Source of the DNA: Nitrospirota bacterium
Lineage (GTDB): Bacteria > JACPQY01
DNA: 64,000 nucleotides
Direction: 5' to 3'
NCBI GenBank assembly: GCA_016190245.1
Contig: JACPQY010000060.1
Location: forward strand, 112,443-176,442
Position numbers and translations under genes: made by a program. Below the pieces are notes generated by a model, which saw only the letters and a program-made list of their open reading frames with translations, searched no databases and was not told the DNA's origin. Below, piece by piece: positions 44,602 to 52,936 of this stretch (its first letter is position 1; every line of letters begins with the position of its first letter).

Positions 44602-45198
44602 ATGACGAACATGGAGGTTCGGAGGTGGATGGTGGTGGGCGCCTTGGTGTGTCTGGGCGCCGTGAGCATGGGCGCGCCCGCACTCGCGGGGCCCACACGG
44701 GCCGCCGGGGCCGGAGTGGCCGGAACCGAGCCGCTCGGGTTTGAAACGGGCGAAAGGTTGGGAACCCTGGATCTCGGCTCGGGTTCATCTCCCAGCATGC
44801 TCCAGAGCTCCGTGCGAGTGGTCTTCGGCGTGGGGTTCGTGCTGGCGCTTCTTTTCGCTCTCGCCTTCTTTGCGCAGAAGTATCTTCTCAAGGGAGCGGT
44901 CATCGGGGCGCGCGCGCGGTTCATCCGCATTGTGGACCGGCTCATCCTGGGGCCTCGCAAGTCGCTCATCGTGGTGGAGGCGTACGGAGAGAAGTTCCTC
45001 CTTGCCGCCGTCGGTTCCGGTTTCCAGTTCCTGTCGAAGATCGAGGATCACAACACCCCGGCCCGAGTGGCGGAGGCGAAGCCCGAAGAGGCGGCAGCAC
45101 CGGCGCGGCCGGCCGCCGCCGCTGCGGGAGGGGGCTCGATGGCCCGCTGGTCGAAAACGCTCCGCGAGGAGCTCGGTCGCCTGAGACTTCAACCGTAA
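44602..45198 (+). CDS. fliO: Flagellar export protein FliO
   Basis: 198 residues with low sequence conservation, as is usual for FliO. A signal-like N-terminus (MVVGALVCLGAVSMGAPALAG), one membrane helix (GFVLALLFALAFFAQKYLL) and a short cytoplasmic domain (RFIRIVDRLILGPRKSLIVVEA, KFLLAAVGSGFQFL) match the family. It helps assemble the FliP ring. Its place between fliN and fliP supports the name. Confidence 0.85.
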   Translation: MTNMEVRRWMVVGALVCLGAVSMGAPALAGPTRAAGAGVAGTEPLGFETGERLGTLDLGSGSSPSMLQSSVRVVFGVGFVLALLFALAFFAQKYLLKGAVIGARARFIRIVDRLILGPRKSLIVVEAYGEKFLLAAVGSGFQFLSKIEDHNTPARVAEAKPEEAAAPARPAAAAAGGGSMARWSKTLREELGRLRLQP

Positions 45199-45220
45199 CG
45201 GGATCTGAAGAGAACAGGGC

Positions 45221-46009
45221 ATGGAAGCCCCCCGCAACGAAACAAGGAAGGCTCGACCCGCGCGCATCGTGACCTGGGCCGGAGGCCTCCTGCTTCTGAT
45301 CGTGCCCGCCGTGGTGTGGGCGCAGGCCATCCCGATCCCCAAGATCACCTTCGGGATAGATGCCGCGAGGGAGCCGCAGGAGGTGGCCCTGTCGCTCCAG
45401 GTGCTCATCCTCATGACCGTACTCAGCCTGGCCCCGTCCATCCTGGCCATGCTCACGTCGTTCACCCGGATCATGATCGTGCTTCTCTTCCTCCGGCAGG
45501 CGCTGGGCACACAGCAGATGCCGCCCAACCAGGTGCTGGGGGGCCTCGCCCTCTTCCTGGCCTTTTTCACCATGGGGCCGGTCTGGGACAAGATCAACGA
45601 GCACGCCCTCCAGCCCTACCTGAACAAGGAGATCACGCTGGTGGAGGCCTACGACGAAACCATGGGCCCGCTGCGCGAATTCATGTTCAGCCAGACGCGG
45701 GAAAAAGACATCGCCCTGTTCATCAACGTCTCGCGCGGGGAGCGTCCGCGCACGAAGGAGGACGTACCCAATAGCGTGCTCATCCCCGCCTTCATCATCA
45801 GCGAGTTGAAGACCGCTTTCCAGATCGGATTCCTCATCTACATGCCGTTCATTGTGATCGACATGGTCGTCTCCGCCATCCTCCTCAGCATGGGCATGAT
45901 GTTCCTGCCACCGGTTCTCGTTTCGATGCCGTTCAAGCTGATGCTCTTCGTGCTCGTGGATGGCTGGAACCTCGTCATTACCTCGCTCGTGAAAGGGCTC
46001 CGGGTGTGA
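45221..46009 (+). CDS. fliP: Flagellar export gate protein FliP
   Basis: 262 residues with an N-terminal signal peptide (GGLLLLIVPAVVWAQA), typical of FliP. Core motifs are LSLAPSILAMLTSFTRI, FLRQALGTQQMPPNQVL, SVLIPAFIISELKTAFQIGF and VLVSMPFKLMLFVLVDGW. Five copies plus FliQ and FliR form the export channel. The start is ATG at 45221. Confidence 0.96.
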   Translation: MEAPRNETRKARPARIVTWAGGLLLLIVPAVVWAQAIPIPKITFGIDAAREPQEVALSLQVLILMTVLSLAPSILAMLTSFTRIMIVLLFLRQALGTQQMPPNQVLGGLALFLAFFTMGPVWDKINEHALQPYLNKEITLVEAYDETMGPLREFMFSQTREKDIALFINVSRGERPRTKEDVPNSVLIPAFIISELKTAFQIGFLIYMPFIVIDMVVSAILLSMGMMFLPPVLVSMPFKLMLFVLVDGWNLVITSLVKGLRV

Positions 46010-46038
46010 ATCTGGAATCTCAAATCCCAAATCTCAGA
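46009..46038. repeat. Heptamer repeat tract at the end of fliP
   Basis: Seven-base units GAATCTG, GAATCTC, AAATCCC, AAATCTC and AGATGCTC begin at the fliP stop codon. The same AAATCTC-AGAT core is found at 14925-14989. Confidence 0.6.
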
Positions 46039-46061
46039 TGCTCGCCGGAGGCGCGCCGATG

Positions 46062-46140
46062 ACCCTCCCACCTCCGACCGGACCCGAGGGCCGGGCGGAT
46101 TTCGCCCCGCCTTTCGGCGGGGCGTCGGAGGTGGTGGGGT
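46062..46140 (+). promoter_or_regulatory. Long hairpin covering the fliQ ribosome-binding site
   Basis: ACCCTCCCACCTCCGA (46062-46077) can pair with TCGGAGGTGGTGGGGT (46125-46140) with two mismatches. An inner hairpin CGCCCCGCC-TTTC-GGCGGGGCG spans 46103-46124. The 3' arm contains the GGAGG and first bases of fliQ, so the folded RNA would hide the start. It could tune FliQ amounts (4 copies per channel) relative to FliP. Confidence 0.5.
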
Positions 46141-46411
46141 GACACAGGAATTCGTCATGACCATCGCCCGCCGAACCATGGAGGTGACGTTCCTCGTGGC
46201 GGCCCCGGCGCTCGGCGTGGCGATGATCGCCGGGATCCTCATCAGCCTGTTTCAGGCGATGACCCAGCTCCAGGAGATGACGCTTACGTTTGTCCCGAAG
46301 ATTGCGCTGACGGGCTTGGCCCTTATCATCTTCGGCCCCTGGATGCTCCAGATGCTGCTCGATTTCATGGTGGAAATGCTCAGCACCTATCCGCAGCTCA
46401 TGTTGCAGTAG
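46139..46411 (+). CDS. fliQ: Flagellar export gate protein FliQ
   Basis: 90 residues, two membrane helices: TFLVAAPALGVAMIAGILISLFQ (about 20-42, broken here: AAPALGVAMIAGILISL) and a second (KIALTGLALIIFGPWMLQML). The linker QAMTQLQEMTLTFVPK is typical of the family. Starts at GTG 46139 just after GGAGGTGG. Confidence 0.93.
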   Translation: MTQEFVMTIARRTMEVTFLVAAPALGVAMIAGILISLFQAMTQLQEMTLTFVPKIALTGLALIIFGPWMLQMLLDFMVEMLSTYPQLMLQ

Positions 46412-46424
46412 GGCGGCCACCGGC

Positions 46425-47207
46425 ATGGCTCCGATCGCGATCGACCAACGCACGCTCGAAATCTTTGCGCTCGTGCTCTTCCGCATCAGCGGAATCCTGT
46501 TCGTTTCGCCCGTGCTGGGGGCCAGAAACGTTCCGATCATGGTGAAGACGGGGCTTTCGACCCTATTCGCCTTCCTTATCTACCCGACGCTTCCGGCGGA
46601 TCTGGATGTGGGGTTCCGCGGTCTGCCCGACCTCCTCATCGGCTTGGCGGGAGAGTTCATGCTGGGGGCCACGCTTGGCCTCGTCGCGGATTTCTTCTTC
46701 TCCGGCGTCGAGATGGCCGGCCAGTGGCTCGGCATGCAGATTGGCTTCGGAATGGCGAACGTCCTCGACCCGCAGGGTGAGCGGCAGGTGACGATCCTTG
46801 CCCAGATCAAGATCATGATCGCGTTCATGCTCTTCCTGCTCGTGGACGGTCACCACATGATCTTCCGTTCCGTCGCGGAGAGCTTTCGGCTGGTCCCGCT
46901 CCTGCACGCTCGCTTCCACGGCGCCATGGTAGAGTACCTCTTCGACCTTGCGGGGGGGCTGTTCGTGCTCGGGGTCAAGATCGCGGCCCCCGTGATGGGC
47001 GTGCTCATGGTCGTCGAGGTCGCGATGGCGTTGGTGGCGCGCACCGTCCCCCAGATGAACATCCTCATGGTGGGCATGCCCGTCAAGGTTCTGCTGGGTG
47101 TCTTTGCGGTCTCGGCCATGATCCCCGTCACCACGCTCATGATTCTGAAGAACATGCCTCAGGTAGAACGGCACATTGCCGACGTGCTGAAGCTGATGGG
47201 GAGATAG
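46425..47207 (+). CDS. fliR: Flagellar export gate protein FliR
   Basis: 260-residue polytopic membrane protein. Landmarks are FRISGILFVSPVLGARNVP, LGLVADFFFSGVEMAGQWLG, MQIGFGMANVLDPQ and VPQMNILMVGMPVKVLLG. One copy closes the FliP5-FliQ4-FliR1 channel. It is followed after 3 bases by flhB. Confidence 0.95.
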   Translation: MAPIAIDQRTLEIFALVLFRISGILFVSPVLGARNVPIMVKTGLSTLFAFLIYPTLPADLDVGFRGLPDLLIGLAGEFMLGATLGLVADFFFSGVEMAGQWLGMQIGFGMANVLDPQGERQVTILAQIKIMIAFMLFLLVDGHHMIFRSVAESFRLVPLLHARFHGAMVEYLFDLAGGLFVLGVKIAAPVMGVLMVVEVAMALVARTVPQMNILMVGMPVKVLLGVFAVSAMIPVTTLMILKNMPQVERHIADVLKLMGR

Positions 47208-47210
47208 ACC

Positions 47211-48284
47211 GTGCCTCTCTTCGGCCAGGACCCCTCGAAAACCGAAGCCCCTACGCCCAAACGGCGGGGCGAGGCCCGCGGCCGCGGCCAGGTGGCGCGA
47301 AGCAAGGAAATATCCAATGTGGTGGTCCTCTTCGCGGCGTTGGTCGCGCTCGCCTGGTATGGGACAGACCTGGTGGATGGCATGGGCGACTTCATGGCCC
47401 ACACCTTCGGGCGGCTCCACGAGCTCGACTTCACCGTGCAGGGCCTCCTGGCCTACGCGCTCTTTGTGGCCCGGTTCGTAGCCAAGCTCATCCTGCCGAT
47501 CCTTCTGATCCTGCTTGTCGCCGGGGTTCTTTCCAACATCGCCCAGGTGGGGTGGATCTTCACGACCGAGCCGCTCCAGCCGGACCTGGCCAAGCTCAAT
47601 CCGATTAACGGTCTTCGGCGCATCGTCTCGCTCAACGGCATCTTCGAGCTGTTCAAGTCCAGCCTCAAACTCATCGTGGTCGGCGGGGTGGCCTACTACG
47701 TGGTGAAGAAGGAGATGCTGACGCTGCCCTTCATCGGTGACATGAGCCTCCCCGACATGTTTGGCGAGATTCTGAGGGTGGCGACCAAGCTCTTTCTCAC
47801 GGTGGGCGTGGTCATGATCATCATCGCCATCATCGACTATGCCTATACCAAGTGGGAGTACGAGCAGAGCCTCAAGATGAGCAAGGAAGAGGTCAAGGAC
47901 GAGGCGAAGCAACGGGAAGGTGATCCGCAGATCAAGGCCAAGCAGCGCCAGAAGCAGCGGGAAGTCTCGATGCGGCGGATGATGCAGGAGGTCCCGAGGG
48001 CCGACGTGGTCATCACCAATCCCACCTTCATCGCGGTGGCCATCCGCTACGCCCCGGAGGACATGCAGGCCCCGACGGTGGTGGCAAAGGGGGCGCGGCT
48101 CGTGGCCGAACGCATCCGGGACCTCGCCAAGGCCCACGGTGTGCTCATCCACGAGGATCCCCCCCTCGCGCAATCCCTGTATGATATGGTCGAGATAGGG
48201 CAGCAGATCCCGCCCGAACTCTTTGGAGCGGTCGCCCAAGTGCTCGCCTACGTCTACCGGATGAAAGGAAAGGCCGCGGCATAA
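47211..48284 (+). CDS. flhB: Flagellar export switch protein FlhB, with NPTF cleavage motif
   Basis: 357 residues. The N-terminal basic segment (KTEAPTPKRRGEARGRGQVARS), four membrane helices up to about residue 215, and the C-terminal cytoplasmic domain are present. The self-cleavage loop reads VVITNPTFIAVAIRY, so the conserved histidine of NPTH is phenylalanine; the Asn-Pro bond that is cut is intact. FlhB switches export from rod/hook to filament substrates. Starts with GTG. Confidence 0.96.
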   Translation: MPLFGQDPSKTEAPTPKRRGEARGRGQVARSKEISNVVVLFAALVALAWYGTDLVDGMGDFMAHTFGRLHELDFTVQGLLAYALFVARFVAKLILPILLILLVAGVLSNIAQVGWIFTTEPLQPDLAKLNPINGLRRIVSLNGIFELFKSSLKLIVVGGVAYYVVKKEMLTLPFIGDMSLPDMFGEILRVATKLFLTVGVVMIIIAIIDYAYTKWEYEQSLKMSKEEVKDEAKQREGDPQIKAKQRQKQREVSMRRMMQEVPRADVVITNPTFIAVAIRYAPEDMQAPTVVAKGARLVAERIRDLAKAHGVLIHEDPPLAQSLYDMVEIGQQIPPELFGAVAQVLAYVYRMKGKAAA

Positions 48285-48287
48285 TCC

Positions 48288-50411
48288 ATGGCTACGCCCG
48301 CCCCCGCCATTCCGGCCATCCTGAGCCCCCGGTGGGTCAGCCGGAACTCGGATATCATCCTCGCCCTGTTCGTCGTCGGCAGCATCGCGGTCCTCATGAT
48401 CCCGTTGCCCGCCCCTCTCCTCGATGTGCTCCTCGTGGTCAACATCACCTCCGCCCTTCTCATCCTCCTCATCACCCTGTACACGTTCCGCCCCCTCGAG
48501 TTTTCGGTCTTCCCGACCTTGCTCCTGATGACGACGTTGTTCCGGTTGTCGCTGAACGTCGCCACCACGCGACGGATCCTCCTCTACGGCGACCAGGGCA
48601 TGGACGCCGCGGGGCACGTCATCGAGGCGTTCGGCCAGTTCGTTGTGGGCGGGAGCTATGCCGTGGGGATCGTCGTCTTCATCATCCTCAACGTGATCAA
48701 CTTCGCGGTGGTGACGAAGGGCTCCGGCCGCATCGCCGAGGTGGCCGCGCGCTTCACGTTGGACGGCATGCCCGGCAAACAGATGGCCATCGACGCGGAC
48801 CTCAACTCGGGGCTCATCACCGAGCAGGAGGCCAAGGACCGGCGCCGGGACATCCAGCGCGAGGCGGACTTCTACGGGGCGATGGACGGCGCGAGCAAGT
48901 TCGTCAGGGGCGATGCCGTGGCGGGGGCCATCATCACCGTGATCAACATCCTGGCGGGGTTCTTCATCGGGATCTTCCTGAAGGGGATGGACATCTTCGG
49001 CGCGCTGCAGACCTTTACCATCCTCACCATCGGCGACGGCTTGGTGGCCATCATCCCGTCGTTCCTGATCTCCGTGGGGTCGGGCCTCATTGTGTCGCGG
49101 GCCGTCGGGGCGGCCGAGCTCGGCAACGAACTCGCAAAACAGATCTTCAGCTACCCGCGCGCCCTGGGTGTGGCCGCCGGTTTCCTCCTCTTGGCCGGCG
49201 TCATCCCCGGCATGCCCGCCGTGCCCTTCACGATGATGGGCGCGATCACCTCGGTTGCTGCCTATGTCACCTACCGGTCGGAGCGCCGCGCGCTGGCCAA
49301 GGAGGCCGATGACAAGAAGAAAGCCGCCCGACCGGAGGGACCGGAGAAGGTCGAGAAACTCCTCAGTCTGGACATGATCGAGCTCGAGGTGGGCTACGGC
49401 CTCATCCCGCTTGTGGATTCGACTCAGAACGGCGAGCTGCTCGATCGCATCAAGGGTATCCGCCGGCAGTTCGCCCTCGACATGGGCATCGTGGTCCCGC
49501 CCATCCACATCCGCGACAACCTCCAGCTCAAGCCGCACGAGTACACGATCCTCATCAAGGGGATCGAGGTCGCGCGCGACACCGTGCAGATCAAGTCGTT
49601 CCTCGCCATGGCCCCCGCAGGTGTGAAGACCCCCATCGCGGGCACGCGCACGAAGGATCCGGCCTTCGGCATGCCGGCCTACTGGATTGGTGAGACCGAG
49701 AAGGAGAAGGCGATCATGGGCGGCTACATGGTGGTGGACGTGCCTACGGTGATCGCGACGCACCTCACGGAGATCGTTCGATCACACGCCTACGAGCTGA
49801 TCGGCCGCCAGGAGGTGCAGAATCTGCTCGACAACCTGGCCCAGAAATATCCGAAGGTGGTTGAAGAAATCGTTCCGAAGGTGATAAGCTTGGGCGATGT
49901 TCACAAGGTGATCCAAAACCTCGTCCGCGAACAGATCTCCATCCGCGACCTTCTGACCGTGATCGAAACCATGGGCGACTACGGGGCGACCGTGAAAGAC
50001 CCGTATGCCCTGACCGAGTACGTCCGCCAGTCCCTCAAGCGCGTCATCACGAAGCAGTTTGCCGCCAAGGGCGTGCTGCGCGTCATCTCGCTGGAGCCCA
50101 AGATCGAGGAACTGGTCACCGCCTCCGTTCAGCGGGCGGACAGCCAGTCCGTGATCGCTCTGGAGCCCCAGGTGGCCCAGCGCCTGATCCTGGCGCTGAC
50201 GAAACAGGTGGAGCAGATGCTTGCCACGGAGCACCATCCCGTCCTTCTGGTCGCCCCACAGATCCGGAGGCACCTCAAGAACCTTACCGAACCCTTCCTG
50301 CCCCACCTCGTGGTTCTCTCCTACGCCGAGGTGGAGCCGCGCGTGAAGATCGAGAACGTGGCCACGGTCCGGATGGAAGACCTGCAGAAGGCCGATGGGC
50401 GGTCGCGCTAG
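48288..50411 (+). CDS. flhA: Flagellar export protein FlhA
   Basis: 707 residues. Eight membrane helices in the N-terminal half with the conserved FHIPEP-type cytoplasmic loop (FTLDGMPGKQMAIDADLNSG, RRDIQREADFYGAMDGASKFV), then the cytoplasmic ring domain (ELEVGYGLIPLVD, IGRQEVQNLLDNL, PYALTEYVRQSLKR). It uses proton-motive force and docks chaperone-substrate complexes. It starts 3 bases after flhB. Confidence 0.97.
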   Translation: MATPAPAIPAILSPRWVSRNSDIILALFVVGSIAVLMIPLPAPLLDVLLVVNITSALLILLITLYTFRPLEFSVFPTLLLMTTLFRLSLNVATTRRILLYGDQGMDAAGHVIEAFGQFVVGGSYAVGIVVFIILNVINFAVVTKGSGRIAEVAARFTLDGMPGKQMAIDADLNSGLITEQEAKDRRRDIQREADFYGAMDGASKFVRGDAVAGAIITVINILAGFFIGIFLKGMDIFGALQTFTILTIGDGLVAIIPSFLISVGSGLIVSRAVGAAELGNELAKQIFSYPRALGVAAGFLLLAGVIPGMPAVPFTMMGAITSVAAYVTYRSERRALAKEADDKKKAARPEGPEKVEKLLSLDMIELEVGYGLIPLVDSTQNGELLDRIKGIRRQFALDMGIVVPPIHIRDNLQLKPHEYTILIKGIEVARDTVQIKSFLAMAPAGVKTPIAGTRTKDPAFGMPAYWIGETEKEKAIMGGYMVVDVPTVIATHLTEIVRSHAYELIGRQEVQNLLDNLAQKYPKVVEEIVPKVISLGDVHKVIQNLVREQISIRDLLTVIETMGDYGATVKDPYALTEYVRQSLKRVITKQFAAKGVLRVISLEPKIEELVTASVQRADSQSVIALEPQVAQRLILALTKQVEQMLATEHHPVLLVAPQIRRHLKNLTEPFLPHLVVLSYAEVEPRVKIENVATVRMEDLQKADGRSR

Positions 50412-50414
50412 GCG

Positions 50415-51665
50415 ATGAGGATCAAGCGTTTTGTCGGGTCCGACACGGAGCAAGCCATCCGTAAGGTGCGGGACGAGTTCGGCCCCGAGGCGGTCATCCT
50501 GGCGACCCGGGCGATCAAACGTGGCAAGGGCACTTTCGGACTGCTCGGCCGCTCCCTGGTGGAAATCACCGCGGGCATTGACGATGCCCGGCCGGTCCTC
50601 GCGCCCGCGCTTGCGGTCGAGGCGAGCGAACCGCCGCCGGCCCAGCCGCCCTGGCAGGGGCTGGAGCGACTCAAACTGGCCGAGCAGAGCGTCGAACTTA
50701 TCCAGCCCCTCGAGGATCGCCTGAATGACATCCGGGAGATCGTGGAGAGGGCGCTTCAATCCAAGCCGGAGCCCTCCACGAGGCCGGAGGAGATGGGCGA
50801 GATCAAGGCCATGCTCCGCTCCCTCATCAAGGACCAGCGCAGTGTGGGCCTCGCGCAGCTTCCTCCGTGCCTCATCGAATGGCGCGAACGGCTGATCGAG
50901 CGCGGTGTCGAGGAGCGGCTGGCCGGCAAACTCGTGGAGGAAATCAACGGCAAGCTCGCGAGCGACAAGCTCCTGGATGGCGCCTACCTCGAGGGCTACC
51001 TGCAACGCGTAATCGCGCACCTGATCCACACCTCGGGGCCGCTCCAAGCGGGAGACGGTCGGGCGAGGGTCGTCGCCTTCATCGGCGCGACGGGCGTGGG
51101 TAAGACCACCACCATCGCCAAGCTGGCCGCCGACCTTTCGATCGTCCAGCGAAAACGCGTGGCCATGATCACCGTGGACGAGCGCAAGGGCGTTTTCGAG
51201 CAGGTCAAGTTCTTCGCGAAGGCCATCTCCACCGTGAGCCGCATCGCCATCCCCGCCGAGCTCGTGTCGGAGCCCGAAGACCTGGGGGAGGTCCTCCACG
51301 CGTATGCCGGGTACGACGTGATCTTCGTGGACACCGTCGGCACCCCGCACTTCAACGAGGCGCAACTCCAGCGACTGTCCGATTTCATGGCCGTCTGCCC
51401 GGACCCGGAGCGATATCTCGTCCTCTCCTGCCCGACGCGCGACCGCGATCTGATGGACATGGTGCGGCGCTTCGAGACGGTCGGCTACGAGGGGCTGGTC
51501 TTTTCCAAGGCAGATGAGTGCTCCAGCTACGGCCACATCTTCAACGTCCTCATGTACTGCAAGAAGCCCGTGGCCTATGTCACCACCGGCCAGCGCGTGC
51601 CGGAGGACATCGAGCTCGCGACCTCCGAGAAGCTGGCGGAGCGGATCGTCAAGGGGAGGCGTTAG
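50415..51665 (+). CDS. flhF: Flagellar GTPase FlhF
   Basis: 416 residues. An N-terminal basic region (RIKRFVGSDTEQAIRKVRDEFGPEAVILATR) leads to a four-helix N domain and the SRP-type GTPase G domain: FIGATGVGKTTTIAKLA (P-loop), VDERKGVFEQ, FVDTVGTPHFNE (DTxG), and SKADECSSYGH in place of TKLD. It places flagella at the pole in polar flagellates. The usual partner flhG does not follow; fliA comes next. Confidence 0.93.
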   Translation: MRIKRFVGSDTEQAIRKVRDEFGPEAVILATRAIKRGKGTFGLLGRSLVEITAGIDDARPVLAPALAVEASEPPPAQPPWQGLERLKLAEQSVELIQPLEDRLNDIREIVERALQSKPEPSTRPEEMGEIKAMLRSLIKDQRSVGLAQLPPCLIEWRERLIERGVEERLAGKLVEEINGKLASDKLLDGAYLEGYLQRVIAHLIHTSGPLQAGDGRARVVAFIGATGVGKTTTIAKLAADLSIVQRKRVAMITVDERKGVFEQVKFFAKAISTVSRIAIPAELVSEPEDLGEVLHAYAGYDVIFVDTVGTPHFNEAQLQRLSDFMAVCPDPERYLVLSCPTRDRDLMDMVRRFETVGYEGLVFSKADECSSYGHIFNVLMYCKKPVAYVTTGQRVPEDIELATSEKLAERIVKGRR

Positions 51666-51689
51666 AGCCCCGCGTCCGCCTCCGCACGA

Positions 51690-52481
51690 ATGCACCCCAA
51701 GTCCTACTCCCAGCAGACGCCCGACGAGAAGAAGGCCATGATCGAGGCCCACCTCATGCTCGTCAAGCACGAGGTGGCCCGGTTCAAGGCGCGACTGCCC
51801 CAGCACGTCTCCGCGGACGACCTGACGAGCGCAGGCGTTTTGGGTCTCATCGATGCCGTCGAGAAGTTCGACGCCACCCGGGGTGTTCCCTTCCGAAACT
51901 ACGCGGCCCTCCGCATCCGCGGGGCCATCCTGGACGAGCTCCGTTCGGAGGACTGGCTCAGCCGCCCCATGCGGCAGGACATCCGACAGCTCGAAGAACT
52001 CATGGTGGAGCTCGAGAACAAGCTCGGGCGACCGCCGGACGACGAAGAGGTGGCCAAGGAGCTCAAGCTGAGCCTCGAGGAGTACTACGAACTGCTTGGG
52101 CGCACCCAGGGGGTTTCGCTCATGAGCCTCGAGGAGTTGCAGGAATTGCGCTCCCGCTCCGAGGACCACCGCGACATCCTGGAGACCCTCATGGATCCCA
52201 GCGTGCAGGATCCGCTGGCCGAGTTGCACCTCTCCGAGCTTCGGGACGTGCTGGCGGACGCCATTGAGAACCTCCCCAAGCAGGAGAAGTTGGCGCTCTC
52301 CCTCTACTACTACGAGGACCTGAACATGAAGGAAGTGGGTCAGGTGCTCAATGTGACGGAGTCGCGGGTTTCCCAGATCCACTCCTCGGCCATCCTCAAG
52401 CTGCGCACGCACCTCAAGTCCTATCTCGAGCGGGGCGAGTACACGAAGGCGGCCCCCCAGCCGAAAGCTGCGCGCCGGTAG
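51690..52481 (+). CDS. fliA: Flagellar sigma factor FliA (sigma-28)
   Basis: 263 residues. Region 2 (LMLVKHEVARFKARLP, DDLTSAGVLGLIDAVEKFD, FRNYAALRIRGAILDELRSEDW), region 3 (LGRPPDDEEVAKELKLSLEEY) and region 4 (ENLPKQEKLALSLYYYEDLNMKEVG in part, VTESRVSQIHSSAILKL). It directs late flagellar genes (filament, chemotaxis), none of which lie in this window. Last gene of the operon. Confidence 0.95.
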   Translation: MHPKSYSQQTPDEKKAMIEAHLMLVKHEVARFKARLPQHVSADDLTSAGVLGLIDAVEKFDATRGVPFRNYAALRIRGAILDELRSEDWLSRPMRQDIRQLEELMVELENKLGRPPDDEEVAKELKLSLEEYYELLGRTQGVSLMSLEELQELRSRSEDHRDILETLMDPSVQDPLAELHLSELRDVLADAIENLPKQEKLALSLYYYEDLNMKEVGQVLNVTESRVSQIHSSAILKLRTHLKSYLERGEYTKAAPQPKAARR

Positions 52482-52498
52482 GCGGCCGCGCGCGCTTC

Positions 52499-52527
52499 TT
52501 GCAGTGCATACATATGTGTGCTATGGT
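52499..52527 (+). promoter_or_regulatory. Leaderless-type promoter
   Basis: TTGCAG (52499-52504), a 17-base spacer and TATGGT (52522-52527), then exactly 6 bases to ATG 52534. There is no room for a ribosome site in the mRNA. Confidence 0.55.
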
Positions 52528-52533
52528 GCGACC

Positions 52534-52824
52534 ATGGGGCAGCGGGCGGGGTTCACAGGCGGTGCGGTACGCGGTGAGCCCGTGGCGGTGCTGGCCTCGT
52601 TTCGCGGCCGCCGGGTGAGCGTTCGCGCGATGCTCTGGCGCGGCCGCCGCGTGCGGTTTGAGCGGACCCTCTTCGACTGGCGCGAGCGCCGGGGGGAGGC
52701 GAGGATCGTGGGGGTCAGCGCAACGGACGGAGCCTCTACCTACGAGTTGGAGTTCGAGCCGGAAGAGCTGGCCTGGCGTCTGATTGGCGTGGATGGGGAG
52801 GCCCTCTTGCCGGCACACGAGTGA
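52534..52824 (+). CDS. Small Arg-rich protein of unknown function
   Basis: 96 residues from ATG 52534. The predicted fold is a small beta-rich domain (EPVAVLASFRGRRVSVRAML, GRRVRFERTLFDWRER, ARIVGVSATDGASTYELEFE). It has no signal peptide or catalytic motif. A vague likeness to DUF6504-type proteins is not strong enough to name it. It has its own promoter after fliA. Confidence 0.6.
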   Translation: MGQRAGFTGGAVRGEPVAVLASFRGRRVSVRAMLWRGRRVRFERTLFDWRERRGEARIVGVSATDGASTYELEFEPEELAWRLIGVDGEALLPAHE

Positions 52825-52908
52825 CTTTCGGAGGTCTCACTTTCTGTCCCCTCCGCTTCCAGCCTTCGCAGCCGGAGGCTGCTACGGCGGAGTAGGCCGA
52901 TGGGTGAG

Positions 52909-52924
52909 TCCGCCCGAGGGCGGA
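52909..52924. repeat. GGCGGA/TCCGCC palindrome at a convergent junction
   Basis: TCCGCCC-GA-GGGCGGA between two convergent genes; another copy of the dispersed family. Confidence 0.6.
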
Positions 52925-52936
52925 GAGGGTGGGTGC

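Noticed and set aside
46563..49763. Very long minus-strand open frame opposite fliR-flhA
   Set aside because: Its translation is rich in His, Asp, Arg and Gly with no recognisable domain. It mirrors the GC-rich codon pattern of the flagellar genes on the plus strand, which are certain.
49782..52412. Long minus-strand open frame opposite flhF-fliA
   Set aside because: Same reason: a shadow of well-identified genes, with no start signal or conserved motif.
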